Part shown: positions 1 to 9,778 of the stretch, piece after piece
Numbering within the stretch: position 1 is the stretch's first letter
How the letters are laid out: each line of letters opens with the position of its first letter
From: Clostridiales bacterium
GTDB lineage: Bacteria; Bacillota; Clostridia; Christensenellales; Borkfalkiaceae
Assembly (NCBI GenBank): GCA_015055545.1
Contig: SVHY01000001.1
Coordinates: forward strand, 62,001 to 126,000
Direction of reading: 5' to 3'
Length of the DNA: 64,000 bases
Notes under the pieces: model-generated
Seen by the model: the letters and a program-made list of their open reading frames with translations, nothing else
Database searches by the model: none
What the model was told of the DNA's origin: nothing
Translations under genes and position numbers: made by a program

Positions 1-1241
1 AACCATTCCCAAGGCTTTAACATACTCACGTATTCACCGCTGAATTTATTGCTACACTCGGGCGTAATCGCGTCCCAGCACCCGCCGACCACATAATCTC
101 TTGCATCTTGCAATTCCACCCCCGCTTTTACAAGCGCAGGAATAATCGCATCGTCGCTTTCATACAGGCTAAAACTCTGCCCGTCGACGAGCGGTTTGAA
201 CACCTTTTCCATATATTCTTGCGGCGAGTTCGCAGAATACCGAATCATCATTTTCGGGTACAACGCGCCTGTATTTTCACGCGCGTCAAGGAATAAACGG
301 GTTACTTCATTATATAACGGTTTCCCATCGTCGTCGCAACCACCCAAAGTGAGCGTGTTTTCCAGCTCGTATTCCCACGCGCCTTGCATTTTCTCGCGCG
401 TATCCAACATACTATCCCACACGAGCAAAAACTTGCAAATGCAGTCGAGCATTTCTTCTTCCGAAACGCCACGCGCAATATCCTTTTCGTATAACGGGTA
501 CAAAATTTTATCTACCCGTCCAAACGAGTTGAACCCTACGCCTTCCAGCGAACCGAGCGCTTTGCGCAAAAACGCCATTGCGCACAAGCCTTCGTGGAAC
601 GTTTGCGGTGGTTGCCAAGGCACGCGTTTTGCTATTTCGCAAAGCTCTATTCTACCTTGTTTTTCCGCTTCCTGCGCAAACCGCTCCGCAATTCTCTTCA
701 ACGCTAAAATTCCTGCTTTCGCGCACAGGAAGAAATCCCGTTCTTCGTCCGTTTGCGCCGTACTTTCCTTTGCTAAGAGTTCTTCGTACACACCGCAAAG
801 CCCAACCGTGAACATTTTGCGCATAGGCAAACCGATATGCATATTATCGATATACGTTTGCGTTACACCGTACACATCTTTTGTAATGCCTTTACGCATT
901 TGGTCGAATAAATCAGTGTCTAAATCTTGAAACAAATGACGGTTGCGGATAAACAACCAACCGTTTGCATGCACCGCGCCACGGTTAAACCCACCGTCGC
1001 AAAGCGGTACGAGCGAGCTCGTTTCGCAATAAAAAGGTACGTCGTCGAAAAAGCGCGGCTCAATTTCTTCCGCAATCGTTTCGTACAACTTCGCCTTTAA
1101 AACAAACGCGTTTTGGTTGGGATTTGCCACGTCGTATTCGTCCATTTTCGCAAACACGCGCGCACGCATTTTCTCTACGCAATCGGGCAATTCATCAAAA
1201 TAAAACGCCTTCAAATCTTTCCGTATTTTTTCGTATATCAT
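1..1241 (-). CDS. Pyruvate formate-lyase / glycyl radical enzyme family protein (3' part runs off the window edge)
   Basis: Manual minus-strand translation from ATG at 1241 is open to position 1 (MIYEKIRKDLKAFYFDELPDCVEKMRARVF...VVGGCWDAITPECSNKFSGEYVSMLKPWEW); resembles PFL-domain proteins. Absent from the ORF track because it is open-ended. Confidence 0.7.
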   Translation of the reverse strand, partial: MIYEKIRKDLKAFYFDELPDCVEKMRARVFAKMDEYDVANPNQNAFVLKAKLYETIAEEIEPRFFDDVPFYCETSSLVPLCDGGFNRGAVHANGWLFIRNRHLFQDLDTDLFDQMRKGITKDVYGVTQTYIDNMHIGLPMRKMFTVGLCGVYEELLAKESTAQTDEERDFFLCAKAGILALKRIAERFAQEAEKQGRIELCEIAKRVPWQPPQTFHEGLCAMAFLRKALGSLEGVGFNSFGRVDKILYPLYEKDIARGVSEEEMLDCICKFLLVWDSMLDTREKMQGAWEYELENTLTLGGCDDDGKPLYNEVTRLFLDARENTGALYPKMMIRYSANSPQEYMEKVFKPLVDGQSFSLYESDDAIIPALVKAGVELQDARDYVVGGCWDAITPECSNKFSGEYVSMLKPWEW

Positions 1242-1383
1242 AAAAAACACCCCTTTGTTTTTTATTATCATAGCACAGTCACGCAAAAAATGCAATGTAC
1301 AATACAAACAAATTTGCACAAAAGGGAAATAAATCGTTGACCATATACGAAAAAAGTGTTATAATCATAGAAAAAAGGGAATT

Positions 1384-2148
1384 ATGCGTATGATACAAAT
1401 CCACGAACTTTCTTCTATATACACCTACGAAACGGACAAAAAGACCTTTTCGAGCGGTCCGCCACGCGGTTGCCATACGCTCGCCTATCAAGTTTCAGGC
1501 TCGTACGAACATTTCTTTTCAAGCCAAACGCTTTCCGTCAAAAGCGACACGCTGTTTTTTATCAACAAGAACGACGTCTACACCGTTCGAAAAGCGGAAC
1601 AAGGTTATTCCATTTGTATCACGTTCACCGCCGATATCGATTTTTCAAGTTGTATTTTGGATTGCAGCAACGACCCGCAGGTTTATAACCTTTTTCAAAA
1701 ACTTTTACGCGTGCGCAATTTAGACGTAAAAAGCAACCGCTGTCTTGCTACGGCAATCGTTTACGAAGTCTTTTCCGTTTTTTATAAACAAAAAGAGCGC
1801 GCGTACGTTCCTTCCACTACGCGTGGAAAAATCGAGTTTGCGCGCAATCACATACGCACGCATTACCGCGACGAAGAATTTCAAGCTCAATCGCTTGCAA
1901 AGCTTTGTGGCGTTGGCGTAAAACGCTTTCGAGAACTGTTCAAGCAACTATATAAAACGACGCCCACGCAGTACGTTATCGATTTGCGCTTGAACGCCGC
2001 GACGAAGTTATTAACCGACGGTAATTTCAACGTCAGCACCGTTGCGGAAATGGTTGGTTTTTCAGACGTGTATTATTTTAGTCGCCTATTCAAAAAACGC
2101 TTTGGCATAGCCCCAAAACAATTCCAAGCTGACCGTCGAAATCAATAA
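1384..2148 (+). CDS. AraC family transcriptional regulator
   Basis: C-terminal double HTH typical of AraC (LAKLCGVGVKRFRELFKQLYKTTPTQYVIDLRLNAATKLL...VAEMVGFSDVYYFSRLFKKRFGIAPKQF); divergent from the glycyl radical enzyme gene. Confidence 0.9.
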   Translation: MRMIQIHELSSIYTYETDKKTFSSGPPRGCHTLAYQVSGSYEHFFSSQTLSVKSDTLFFINKNDVYTVRKAEQGYSICITFTADIDFSSCILDCSNDPQVYNLFQKLLRVRNLDVKSNRCLATAIVYEVFSVFYKQKERAYVPSTTRGKIEFARNHIRTHYRDEEFQAQSLAKLCGVGVKRFRELFKQLYKTTPTQYVIDLRLNAATKLLTDGNFNVSTVAEMVGFSDVYYFSRLFKKRFGIAPKQFQADRRNQ

Positions 2149-2152
2149 ACGA

Positions 2153-2186
2153 TGAAAAAAACGCGCTCGTTTGAGCGCGTTTTCTT
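2153..2186. terminator. Bidirectional rho-independent terminator
   Basis: AAAAAACGCGCTCGTTTGAGCGCGTTTT between convergent araC and dtxR-like genes. Confidence 0.8.
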
Positions 2187-2197
2187 ATCGTCGATTT

Positions 2198-2554
2198 TCA
2201 ATCTAAAAATGCTTTCATTTTGTGGAACGTTTCTTCGGAAACGACGTGTTCCATATAACACGCGTCCTCTTCCGCTCTGGCCGGAGAAACGCCCAACTTT
2301 TCCAAGAACGCACGTAATATACAATGCTTTTCGTACACTTTTTCCGCGTACGCTTTCCCCGTTTCCGTCAGGTATAAATGTTTTCCGTCCTCGTACACGT
2401 ACCCGCGCTCCACCAGCAGTTTCACCGCTTTATTGACGGCAGCGCCCGATACTCCCAAGCGTTTCGCCACGTCGATACGGTGTACGATACCGTTTTCTTT
2501 CCCAAGCGTCAAAATGCTTTCCAAATAATCCTGTTCCGATTGATGATATTTCAT
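2198..2554 (-). CDS. DtxR/MntR-family metal-dependent transcriptional regulator
   Basis: MKYHQSEQDYLESILTLGKENGIVHRIDVAKRLGVSGAAVNKAVKLLVERGYV...LTETGKAYAEKVYEKHCILRAFLEKLGVSPARAEEDACYMEHVVS. The track start at 2602 lies in a repeat; the internal ATG is more likely. Confidence 0.85.
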   Translation of the reverse strand: MKYHQSEQDYLESILTLGKENGIVHRIDVAKRLGVSGAAVNKAVKLLVERGYVYEDGKHLYLTETGKAYAEKVYEKHCILRAFLEKLGVSPARAEEDACYMEHVVSEETFHKMKAFLD

Positions 2555-2562
2555 ATTAAAAT

Positions 2563-2612
2563 CCCCCTGTTTATAATGCATAATGCTTAATGCACAATGC
2601 ATAATTGTAAGC
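2563..2612. repeat. Class N palindromic repeat, partial (GCATAATGC type)
   Basis: ataatgcataatgcttaatgcacaatgcataattgtaa; matches other GCATAAT-spaced elements in the window. Confidence 0.7.
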
Positions 2613-2641
2613 GACTGAGCAACAACGCAGAAATGCGAAGC

Positions 2642-3673
2642 TTATAAAATCAAACACGCGTCGCCAAAGCTGAAAAAACGATATTTGTTTTCCACCGCAT
2701 ACTTATATACGTCCAAAATCTCCTCTCTGCCCGTCAAACAGGCTACGAGCATAATCAGCGTACTTTCGGGCAAATGGAAGTTTGTAATCAACGCGTCCAC
2801 ACACTTCATTTGATAGGGCGGGTACAGGAAAATTTCCGTATTCCCGCTACACGCGCGTACAAACCCGTTCTCGTCGGCTACGCTTTCTAACGTCCGCACG
2901 GAAGTCGTACCCACGGCAATCACGCGCCGTCCTTCACGCTTTGCGGCGTTAATTTTTTCCGCCGCCACCTCGTCGATTTGGTAAAATTCCGAATGCATTT
3001 TATGATCGGTTATAATTTCTTCACTAACCGGTCTAAACGTACCCAACCCCACGTGCAACAACACCTCGGCGATTTCCACTCCCTTGGCTTTGAGCGTTTC
3101 CAAAAGCTCTTTCGTGAAGTGCAATCCTGCCGTCGGCGCGGCGGCAGAGCCGTCCACCTTGCTATACACCGTGTTATAGCGGGCTTGGTTTTCTAATTTT
3201 TCCTTGATATACGGCGGCAGGGGCATCGTTCCCACGCGCGAGAGTACGTCCTCAAACGCGCCGTCGTATGCAAATTCCACCACCCGTTCGCCCGTTTCCG
3301 TAATATCTTTCACTGTGAACGAAAGCTCGTCGCAAACGGTCATTTTCGCGCCGATTTTTCCTTTTTTCCCAGGGCGCATCAGCACTTCCCAAGTATTCAA
3401 ATCGTAGCGTTTTAACAGCAAAATTTCCACCGCGCCGCCGTGCTGTGTGCGCGCGTACATACGCGCGGGCAAAACCTTGGTGTTGTTAATAACGAGCAAA
3501 TCGCCCTTTTGTAAATACTCTACGATATCGCGAAACACCCTGTCCGTAATACGGCGGGTTTTTCTATCGTACACCAAAAGCCGCGAAGAATCGCGCGGCT
3601 CGGCGGGCGTTTGTGCGATTTGCGATTCGGGCAAATCGTAATAAAAATCACTCTTTTTATACTGCATACTCAA
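2642..3673 (-). CDS. queA: S-adenosylmethionine:tRNA ribosyltransferase-isomerase QueA
   Basis: Full-length QueA-like sequence (YDLPESQIAQTPAEPRDSSRLLVYDR...AAPTAGLHFTKELL...LPESTLIMLV), downstream of ruvB. Confidence 0.97.
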   Translation of the reverse strand: MSMQYKKSDFYYDLPESQIAQTPAEPRDSSRLLVYDRKTRRITDRVFRDIVEYLQKGDLLVINNTKVLPARMYARTQHGGAVEILLLKRYDLNTWEVLMRPGKKGKIGAKMTVCDELSFTVKDITETGERVVEFAYDGAFEDVLSRVGTMPLPPYIKEKLENQARYNTVYSKVDGSAAAPTAGLHFTKELLETLKAKGVEIAEVLLHVGLGTFRPVSEEIITDHKMHSEFYQIDEVAAEKINAAKREGRRVIAVGTTSVRTLESVADENGFVRACSGNTEIFLYPPYQMKCVDALITNFHLPESTLIMLVACLTGREEILDVYKYAVENKYRFFSFGDACLIL

Positions 3674-3676
3674 TAC

Positions 3677-4723
3677 TCAATCTTCAAACATAGAAATTTG
3701 TTTGCGCGCTTTTTCGCTCGGCTGTAAGCCCATATGCGCGTAGCCGTCCTTCAAACAAATTCTTCCTCGCGACGTGCGCGCGATAAAACCAAGCTGCAAC
3801 AAATACGGTTCGTATACGTCCTCGATCGTGTTCGCGTCCTCGCCCGTCGTCGCCGCCAGCGTTTCCAAACCCGCAGGCCCGCCGCCAAACTTTTCAATCA
3901 AAGCCGTCAACAAATTCCTGTCCGTTTGATCCAAGCCCAGCTCGTCGATTTCCAAACGCGCAAGCGCAAACCTCGCGTCGCTGCGCGTAATCATCGCGTT
4001 CCCGTTCACCGCCGCAAAATCGCGTACGCGCTTTAACAACCGATTTGCAATACGCGGCGTACCGCGGCTACGCCGTGCAATTTCCGCCGCCGCGTCCGTT
4101 TCGATATCGATTTGAAGAGCCTTTGCCGAACGCGTAACGATTTCCTGCAATTCATCGGGCGTGTAAATTTCCAAACGGTTGATAATCCCAAACCGATCGC
4201 GAAGGGGCGGCGCAAGCATACCGATCCGCGTCGTCGCACCCACGAGCGTGAATTTATTAAGCGAAAAACGGATATTGCGCGCGGACGGACCTTTGCCGAC
4301 GATTATATCGAGCGCATAATCTTCCATCGCCGAATACAGTATTTCTTCCACCGACCTGTTCAAGCGGTGAATTTCGTCGATAAACAACACGTCCCCCTCG
4401 TTCAGATTAGTCAAAATCGCCGCCAAATCCCCCGAACGCTCGATAGCAGGTCCACTCGTCATTTTGAGCGCCGTACCCATTTCGCTTGCGATAATATGCG
4501 AAAGGGTGGTTTTCCCAAGCCCCGGCGGCCCGTACAAAAGCACGTGATCAAGCGCCTCGCCGCGAGCTTTCGCCGCCGCGATGTATACGCCGAGATTTTC
4601 CTTCACCTTCGTTTGCCCGACGTAGTCTTGCATAGTTTTCGGGCGCAGGACGTTTTCTTCCGCGTCGTATTCCGTTTTCGTACTGACGATTAAACTTTCG
4701 TCGCCGTATTCTTCATCGTACAT
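3677..4723 (-). CDS. ruvB: Holliday junction branch migration helicase RuvB
   Basis: Walker A (GPPGLGKTT), [12 protein letters not shown], RuvB C-terminus ([17 protein letters not shown]). Confidence 0.98.
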   Translation of the reverse strand: MYDEEYGDESLIVSTKTEYDAEENVLRPKTMQDYVGQTKVKENLGVYIAAAKARGEALDHVLLYGPPGLGKTTLSHIIASEMGTALKMTSGPAIERSGDLAAILTNLNEGDVLFIDEIHRLNRSVEEILYSAMEDYALDIIVGKGPSARNIRFSLNKFTLVGATTRIGMLAPPLRDRFGIINRLEIYTPDELQEIVTRSAKALQIDIETDAAAEIARRSRGTPRIANRLLKRVRDFAAVNGNAMITRSDARFALARLEIDELGLDQTDRNLLTALIEKFGGGPAGLETLAATTGEDANTIEDVYEPYLLQLGFIARTSRGRICLKDGYAHMGLQPSEKARKQISMFED

Positions 4724-4726
4724 ACT

Positions 4727-5329
4727 TTACATACCCCCAAGGGCTTTTCTGATAATATCTTCCACACTCTTCGCGCCTTGATCGTGTGCGCGCTTGACGG
4801 CTTGCGCGCTCTCGTTTTTCGTGAACCCAAGCCCCATAAGCGCGGAAATCGCCTCGTCGTCCTCTGCGGAAACTTGCACCGATTGTACCGCCGCCGTCAG
4901 GGAATCGCCGCTCGCTTTCATAACCTCTTCCGCCGAGATTTTTCCGTGCAGTTCCAAAACGATTTTTTCCGCCGTCTTTTTCCCCAAGCCTTTCACGGCA
5001 GACAAGCGTTTGACGTCCGCCGCGTAAATAGCTTGCACTAGCTCGTCAACAGACAAGCCCGTCAAAACGGAAATGGCAAGCTTCGGTCCAACGCCCGAAA
5101 CGGACGTGAGCTTTAAAAACAGCTCTTTTTCTTTCATCGACCCGAACGCAAACAGCGTAACGCCGTCCTCTTTTACTTGCAAATAAGTATACAACTCCAC
5201 CGTTTCGCCCACTACGATTTTACGGAACGCCCCGCCCGAGCAATAGGCTTCATAACCAATGCCGCCCACTTCGATAATCGCCGTTTCCGCCGTAATTTGC
5301 AACGCTCTGCCTTTCAAATACGCTATCAT
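4727..5329 (-). CDS. ruvA: Holliday junction branch migration protein RuvA
   Basis: MIAYLKGRALQITAETAIIEVGGIGYEAYCS...VKGLGKKTAEKIVLELHGK. Confidence 0.97.
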   Translation of the reverse strand: MIAYLKGRALQITAETAIIEVGGIGYEAYCSGGAFRKIVVGETVELYTYLQVKEDGVTLFAFGSMKEKELFLKLTSVSGVGPKLAISVLTGLSVDELVQAIYAADVKRLSAVKGLGKKTAEKIVLELHGKISAEEVMKASGDSLTAAVQSVQVSAEDDEAISALMGLGFTKNESAQAVKRAHDQGAKSVEDIIRKALGGM

Positions 5330-5958
5330 ACGCCACCGTCCTTTTTATCCGTTCGTTGCATACATACCCCCACCGTTTGCACTTTTTTACGGCGTTTTTC
5401 CGCCTCCTCGATAAGGAGCGCGCCCGCGCCGAACGTGTTTTTACCTTTCGTTCTCGTCATGTTGCCCACGGCGAACAAATCCCCAAACCGACTGGTAAAC
5501 GCTTGACAAAGCGCCACCGCCAACGCGTCCGCCGCGTCGTCGGGCTTGGGTATGCTTTTGAGTTTCAAAAGCGACGCCACCACCGACTGCATTTGTTTTT
5601 TATCCGCTTTGCCGTAACCGGTCAACGCCTGCTTTATCTGCATGGGCGTATATTCGTACAACCGCCCGCAACGCTTGACACAGGTCAGAAGCGCCACACC
5701 GCGCGCATGCGCTACGGCAATACCCGTCGTAATATTTTTGGAAAAGAACAGCTCTTCCATAGCGATTTCGTCGGGATTGTATTTATCTAAAATTTTCGCA
5801 ATCCCCTCTTCGAGCATTGCAAGCCGTACGGGCAAACCCTCGTCCTTTGGGGTTATCACCACGCCGTAATCCACGGCGCGGCAGTTCCCGCGCGCGTCCT
5901 TTTCAATTACGCCGTACCCAAGCGTTGCAAGCCCAGGGTCAATTCCCAAAATAATCAT
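5326..5958 (-). CDS. ruvC: Crossover junction endodeoxyribonuclease RuvC
   Basis: MIILGIDPGLATLGYGVIEK...AMEELFFSKNITTGIAVAHARG...KPDDAADALAVALC. Confidence 0.97.
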   Translation of the reverse strand: MIILGIDPGLATLGYGVIEKDARGNCRAVDYGVVITPKDEGLPVRLAMLEEGIAKILDKYNPDEIAMEELFFSKNITTGIAVAHARGVALLTCVKRCGRLYEYTPMQIKQALTGYGKADKKQMQSVVASLLKLKSIPKPDDAADALAVALCQAFTSRFGDLFAVGNMTRTKGKNTFGAGALLIEEAEKRRKKVQTVGVCMQRTDKKDGGV

Positions 5959-5967
5959 ATCTTTTCC

Positions 5968-6705
5968 CTATTCAATTAACTCGCGCAAATCGCGTATTTC
6001 GTATTCGGGCGTATGAGCACCGTCGTTTTTTAAGCCCTTGGGGTTAAACCAACACGCGTGCATACCCACCGCGTGCGCGCCCGCAATATCGGACGACAGC
6101 GAATCGCCTATCATCAAACACTCGTCCGCGTTCACGCCGCCGCGAAAAATCGCGTCGAAAAACGCAGGTAACGGCTTAATCGCTCCTATTTCCTCGGAAA
6201 TATACGCGCCGTGTAAATATTCGTTTAAACCTTGCAACCTACCACGCTGAATCTCGCTCAAACCGTTGGTCGCGACGTAAATTTCGTACTCTCCGCCCGT
6301 CTTATTAGAAAGCGCACAGAGCGTTTCCTTTGCGCCTTGGATATAATTCCCGCCCGTTTCCAGCTCTTTCAAGAACATATCCCCCGCCAACCGCGGCGAA
6401 ACGTCATTTTTGGGGCACGGAAACGCGGCAAACACGCGCGTAAAGACTTCTTCCAAATGCGAACGGTAGAGAAAATGATACTTTTCCTGCGTGTTTTTAT
6501 CGTGCACGTCGTATAACCCCGCCTCCGTCCACGCCGATTCGGACGCGTGACGACTCAAATGCAATAACCCGTCCGTCGCCGTCATACCAAGCAAGGCGTA
6601 CGTTCTAATAAACGCCGCGCGCTCGTCGGCTAAATAATCGAGTAGGGTGTGATCGGCGTCGAAAATCAAACGCTTATAGGATTTCATTTTTCTCCGCATA
6701 CTCAC
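5968..6705 (-). CDS. HAD-family hydrolase, YjjG-like pyrimidine nucleotidase
   Basis: LIFDADHTLLDYLADERAAF...VATNGLSEIQRGRL...EIGAIKPLPAFFDAIF...MIGDSLSSDIAGA. Confidence 0.85.
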   Translation of the reverse strand: MSMRRKMKSYKRLIFDADHTLLDYLADERAAFIRTYALLGMTATDGLLHLSRHASESAWTEAGLYDVHDKNTQEKYHFLYRSHLEEVFTRVFAAFPCPKNDVSPRLAGDMFLKELETGGNYIQGAKETLCALSNKTGGEYEIYVATNGLSEIQRGRLQGLNEYLHGAYISEEIGAIKPLPAFFDAIFRGGVNADECLMIGDSLSSDIAGAHAVGMHACWFNPKGLKNDGAHTPEYEIRDLRELIE

Positions 6706-6911
6706 CAGTCCTGTTTTTTGAGCGATTTGTCTTTAACGTCGTCGTAATAGGCGAAATACCTTTCCTTAAACGCCTCTTTTGTCATCGGCAGTTCTTCGCC
6801 GCCCGCCGCCATTCTATCCAGCATTTCCTGCAATTCTTCGGGCGAAAAATCCGCAAGCTCCGTTTCTTCGCCCAAGCTTTGGAATAATTTCAAAAGGTCC
6901 AACTCCGACAT
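6702..6911 (-). CDS. Conserved small hypothetical protein
   Basis: 69-aa ORF overlapping the HAD gene start by 4 bp; coupled in an operon. Confidence 0.55.
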   Translation of the reverse strand: MSELDLLKLFQSLGEETELADFSPEELQEMLDRMAAGGEELPMTKEAFKERYFAYYDDVKDKSLKKQDW

Positions 6912-6912
6912 A

Positions 6913-7725
6913 TCAAATCTCCACCTTTATATGCTCGCCGCGACAGGGCACGGTGAGATGGGTAAACCCGATTTCTTTCAAAATCCGCATAGCCTGTTCA
7001 CGATTGACCAGTTGACCTTTGGTATCGTGCGCGTCGGACGCGTAGGAAACTTTCCGCCCGCCCAAAGCGTAATATCCGGCTAATACGTCGGCGCTGGGGA
7101 TTAAGCCCTTACCGTTTAACTCCAAAATCTTATCCCGCGCAATGATTTCCTTAAAAATCCGATCGTACACGGCTTGAAACTGCGCGTACGCGATCCCCTT
7201 TTCCGCATAGGGCGCGTACCTGCCCGCATACCCGATATGCCCGACGATATCGTACGGATAAGGCACGAGCAAGCTTTCGTAAACGGTTTGCAAATATTCT
7301 TCAAATACTTCCCGCCTGTCCCGCAAGAGCGTTTTTCCTTGCTCTGTTTTATAGAACAGGTGTTTAAAATAATAATCCGAGCCGTTGACCATATGCACGC
7401 TGTTTACGATAAAATCAGGCGAATATTTTTTACAAACGTCCAAATACGCGGCGTTCGTTTTTTCGCCTTTCCCAAACCCGAACTCCGCGCCCACGAGCAC
7501 GTTCATAACCCCTGCATAATCTTCCTGCAAATGCCGCGCGGCGTGAAAATACTCTTCCGCGTCGATATCGCCGTCCACTTCGTTTTCTTCAAAGTTGAAA
7601 TGTTCGGCAACGCCATAAAAGCCCACGCCCTTTTCTTGCGCAACGGCAAGCATAACGGCAAGCTCTTCCCTGCCGTCGTTAGAAAATTTAGAATGGGTGT
7701 GTACGTCTGTCAAAAATTTCTGCAT
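6913..7725 (-). CDS. PHP-domain histidinol-phosphatase (HisJ family)
   Basis: MQKFLTDVHTHSKFSNDGREELAVMLAVAQEKGVGFYGVAEHF...YASDAHD; start chosen at the DVHTHS-proximal Met. Confidence 0.85.
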   Translation of the reverse strand: MQKFLTDVHTHSKFSNDGREELAVMLAVAQEKGVGFYGVAEHFNFEENEVDGDIDAEEYFHAARHLQEDYAGVMNVLVGAEFGFGKGEKTNAAYLDVCKKYSPDFIVNSVHMVNGSDYYFKHLFYKTEQGKTLLRDRREVFEEYLQTVYESLLVPYPYDIVGHIGYAGRYAPYAEKGIAYAQFQAVYDRIFKEIIARDKILELNGKGLIPSADVLAGYYALGGRKVSYASDAHDTKGQLVNREQAMRILKEIGFTHLTVPCRGEHIKVEI

Positions 7726-7941
7726 TTGTTTTTTCCTTTTTTCTATTATAGCATAGTTGGCGGTATTTTTCAAGCAACGCGAACGAGTGTTCGCGAAAAA
7801 TTTTCCCGCTTTTGTCAACAAACGGAAATTTTAAGCCCTTTTTACCGTTTTTTTCCTGTATTTCCGTTTTTTTACCCCTTGCCAACGCCACGCTCTATCG
7901 TTTACAATGGAACAATCAAAACGCAATTAGGCAGGTACATT

Positions 7942-8832
7942 ATGAAAATACATAAAACGATTTTATCACTTTTATTATCCCTTACGTTCCTTGCGCCGAC
8001 TTTTTCTTTGACGGCTTGTGGAAACGAATCCTTAGATAGCGCAACCACCGACGCGCCTATTATCCAAACGCCCAGCGATACGCCGAGTGATATACCCAAT
8101 GATTCACCCAGCGATACGCCCGAAAGCACACCCGAAGATACGCCGAGCGTTGAAACGCCCACGCCGCCCGTAGAAGAACCGACCGCGCCCGTGGTGGAAT
8201 ATGCGAAATATATCCGTGCAACAACGAACGGCGTAAATATCCGTTTGGGTGCGGGTACGTCTTACGCCGTATATGCTCAGGCGGAAAAGGGCGAAACGTA
8301 CGCGCTCATCGGTCAAACGGACGGGTGGTATAAGACCTATTATCGTGGCAAAACCGCGTACATTTCCACGTCTTACGCCGCCGTATTCTCGCTCGAAAAG
8401 GCGACAGATGCGAAAGTGGAAGAAGTTTTAGAGGAGGGCTACCGTTTACTTGGTGTGCCGTACGTATACGGGGCAGTACGCTTACACGACGGGAAAGGGA
8501 ACTTGCTTTCGGGTTTTTCCGCACAAAAATTCGATTGCTCGTCGCTCGTGCAATACATGTTCTATCACGGCGCGGACAAGCTTTTGGGCGTAACGACGCG
8601 CACGCAAGTAAAGCAGGGTAAATACGTTCCCGCAAGCGATTTACAGCGCGGGGATTGCATGTTCTTCACCAACGAATCCCGCCAGCATTTAAGCGGTATC
8701 GAAAGGGTTGGGCACGTCGCCGTATACCTTGGCAACAACTACATTTTACACACTTCTTCCGATTACGCGCGAATTGAAAAAATAACCGCCGCGCGATGGA
8801 ATTTCTACATCGAATCACGGCGATTTTTATAA
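7942..8832 (+). CDS. Lipoprotein with SH3-like domain and C-terminal NlpC/P60 peptidase domain
   Basis: Lipobox LTACG; D/S/T/P-rich linker (TPSDTPSDIPNDSPSDTPESTPEDTPS); SH3b TNGVNIRLGAGTSYAVYAQAEKG; FDCSSLVQYMF and GHVAVYLGNNYILHTSS. Confidence 0.88.
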   Translation: MKIHKTILSLLLSLTFLAPTFSLTACGNESLDSATTDAPIIQTPSDTPSDIPNDSPSDTPESTPEDTPSVETPTPPVEEPTAPVVEYAKYIRATTNGVNIRLGAGTSYAVYAQAEKGETYALIGQTDGWYKTYYRGKTAYISTSYAAVFSLEKATDAKVEEVLEEGYRLLGVPYVYGAVRLHDGKGNLLSGFSAQKFDCSSLVQYMFYHGADKLLGVTTRTQVKQGKYVPASDLQRGDCMFFTNESRQHLSGIERVGHVAVYLGNNYILHTSSDYARIEKITAARWNFYIESRRFL

Positions 8833-8861
8833 GCTATCTCGCGAATTAATTTATAGTTAGA

Positions 8862-8985
8862 AGTCCAGAAACTTAGTTTCTGGTGGGGTGCAGGGGTGAA
8901 ACCCCGCATAACAAGCCCATTCATAAGCAAAACGCAGTTTTGCGCTTTCACCGCCTTTGGCGGTCAATCACTCGTCAGAGCGAAC
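8862..8985 (+). repeat. Class E multi-hairpin intergenic repeat, copy E1
   Basis: CCAGAAACTTAGTTTCTGG + GGGGTGAAACCCC + GCAAAACGCAGTTTTGC + ACCGCCTTTGGCGGT; same order as E2-E6. Confidence 0.85.
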
Positions 8986-9012
8986 CTTTTAATCCCCAAG
9001 CAAAAGCTTACT

Positions 9013-9771
9013 TTACGGTATTTCGGGCAAAGACGCGGCGGTGATAAAATAAATGGCTTTCGCACCCGCGTTACGCAGTAGCATTCCGCACTCGCTCCCC
9101 GTTGCGCCCGTCGTCATAACGTCGTCCACTAAGAGCAGTGTTTTACCCTCGCAAAACGCTCTTTTGTGTAAGTGGTACGCGCCCCTCACGTTCTCCGCGC
9201 GCCCGAACAAGCCCAAATGCTTTTGCTGCGCGGTATCCCGCGTTTTTTCCAAAACGTTTTCTTCCGTTGCCACGGCAAAACCCCGCTTTTCCAGCTCCTT
9301 CGAAAACGCCGTCGCCAATTCTTCCGCTTGGTTAAAGCCGCGTTCGGCGCGTTTTTCTTTGGTCGTCGGCACGGACAAGACGTACAAAATCTCGTCGCCG
9401 TTTAAAAAGTAGTAGGCTTTGTTTAGAAAATCCTCCGCCATACGCTCGGCAAGCGCGTACGCAAGTCGCCGTCGTCCGTTCTTCAAGCGGTTGACAAGCG
9501 CGGCGGCCTCCCCGTCGTAGACGAACGCGGAAAAGCCTTGGGTAAATCTTGGAACGCGGGTTTTGCAAGTCAAACACACGCCTTCACCTATCGTCATTCT
9601 ACCGCATTTAGGACAGGTAACGCCGTCGTTATCGTGCAATTTCCGCTCGCAATCGTCGCAAAACCGCGGTTTAGGATAATCGAACAATTCCCTGCCGCAA
9701 CATTCGCACGCATACCCGTATTGCGCCGTAAACGAGCGCATTTTTCTTCCCAAATTTTCAAAAAATTTCAT
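9013..9771 (-). CDS. ComF family phosphoribosyltransferase
   Basis: CECCGRELFDYPKPRFCDDCERKLHDNDGVTCPKCGR; GFNQAEELATAFSKEL; LLLVDDVMTTGATGSECGMLL. Confidence 0.9.
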   Translation of the reverse strand: MKFFENLGRKMRSFTAQYGYACECCGRELFDYPKPRFCDDCERKLHDNDGVTCPKCGRMTIGEGVCLTCKTRVPRFTQGFSAFVYDGEAAALVNRLKNGRRRLAYALAERMAEDFLNKAYYFLNGDEILYVLSVPTTKEKRAERGFNQAEELATAFSKELEKRGFAVATEENVLEKTRDTAQQKHLGLFGRAENVRGAYHLHKRAFCEGKTLLLVDDVMTTGATGSECGMLLRNAGAKAIYFITAASLPEIP

Positions 9772-9778
9772 GCGCTTT

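Noticed and set aside
196-930. 244-aa plus-strand ORF
   Set aside because: Antisense to the glycyl radical enzyme gene, which gives a coherent protein on the minus strand.
7174-7941. N-terminal extension of the NlpC/P60 ORF
   Set aside because: Overlaps hisJ in antisense; the lipoprotein signal peptide shows the real start is at 7942.
7902-8162. Minus-strand ORF rich in GVSLG repeats
   Set aside because: Antisense of the low-complexity linker of the lipoprotein.
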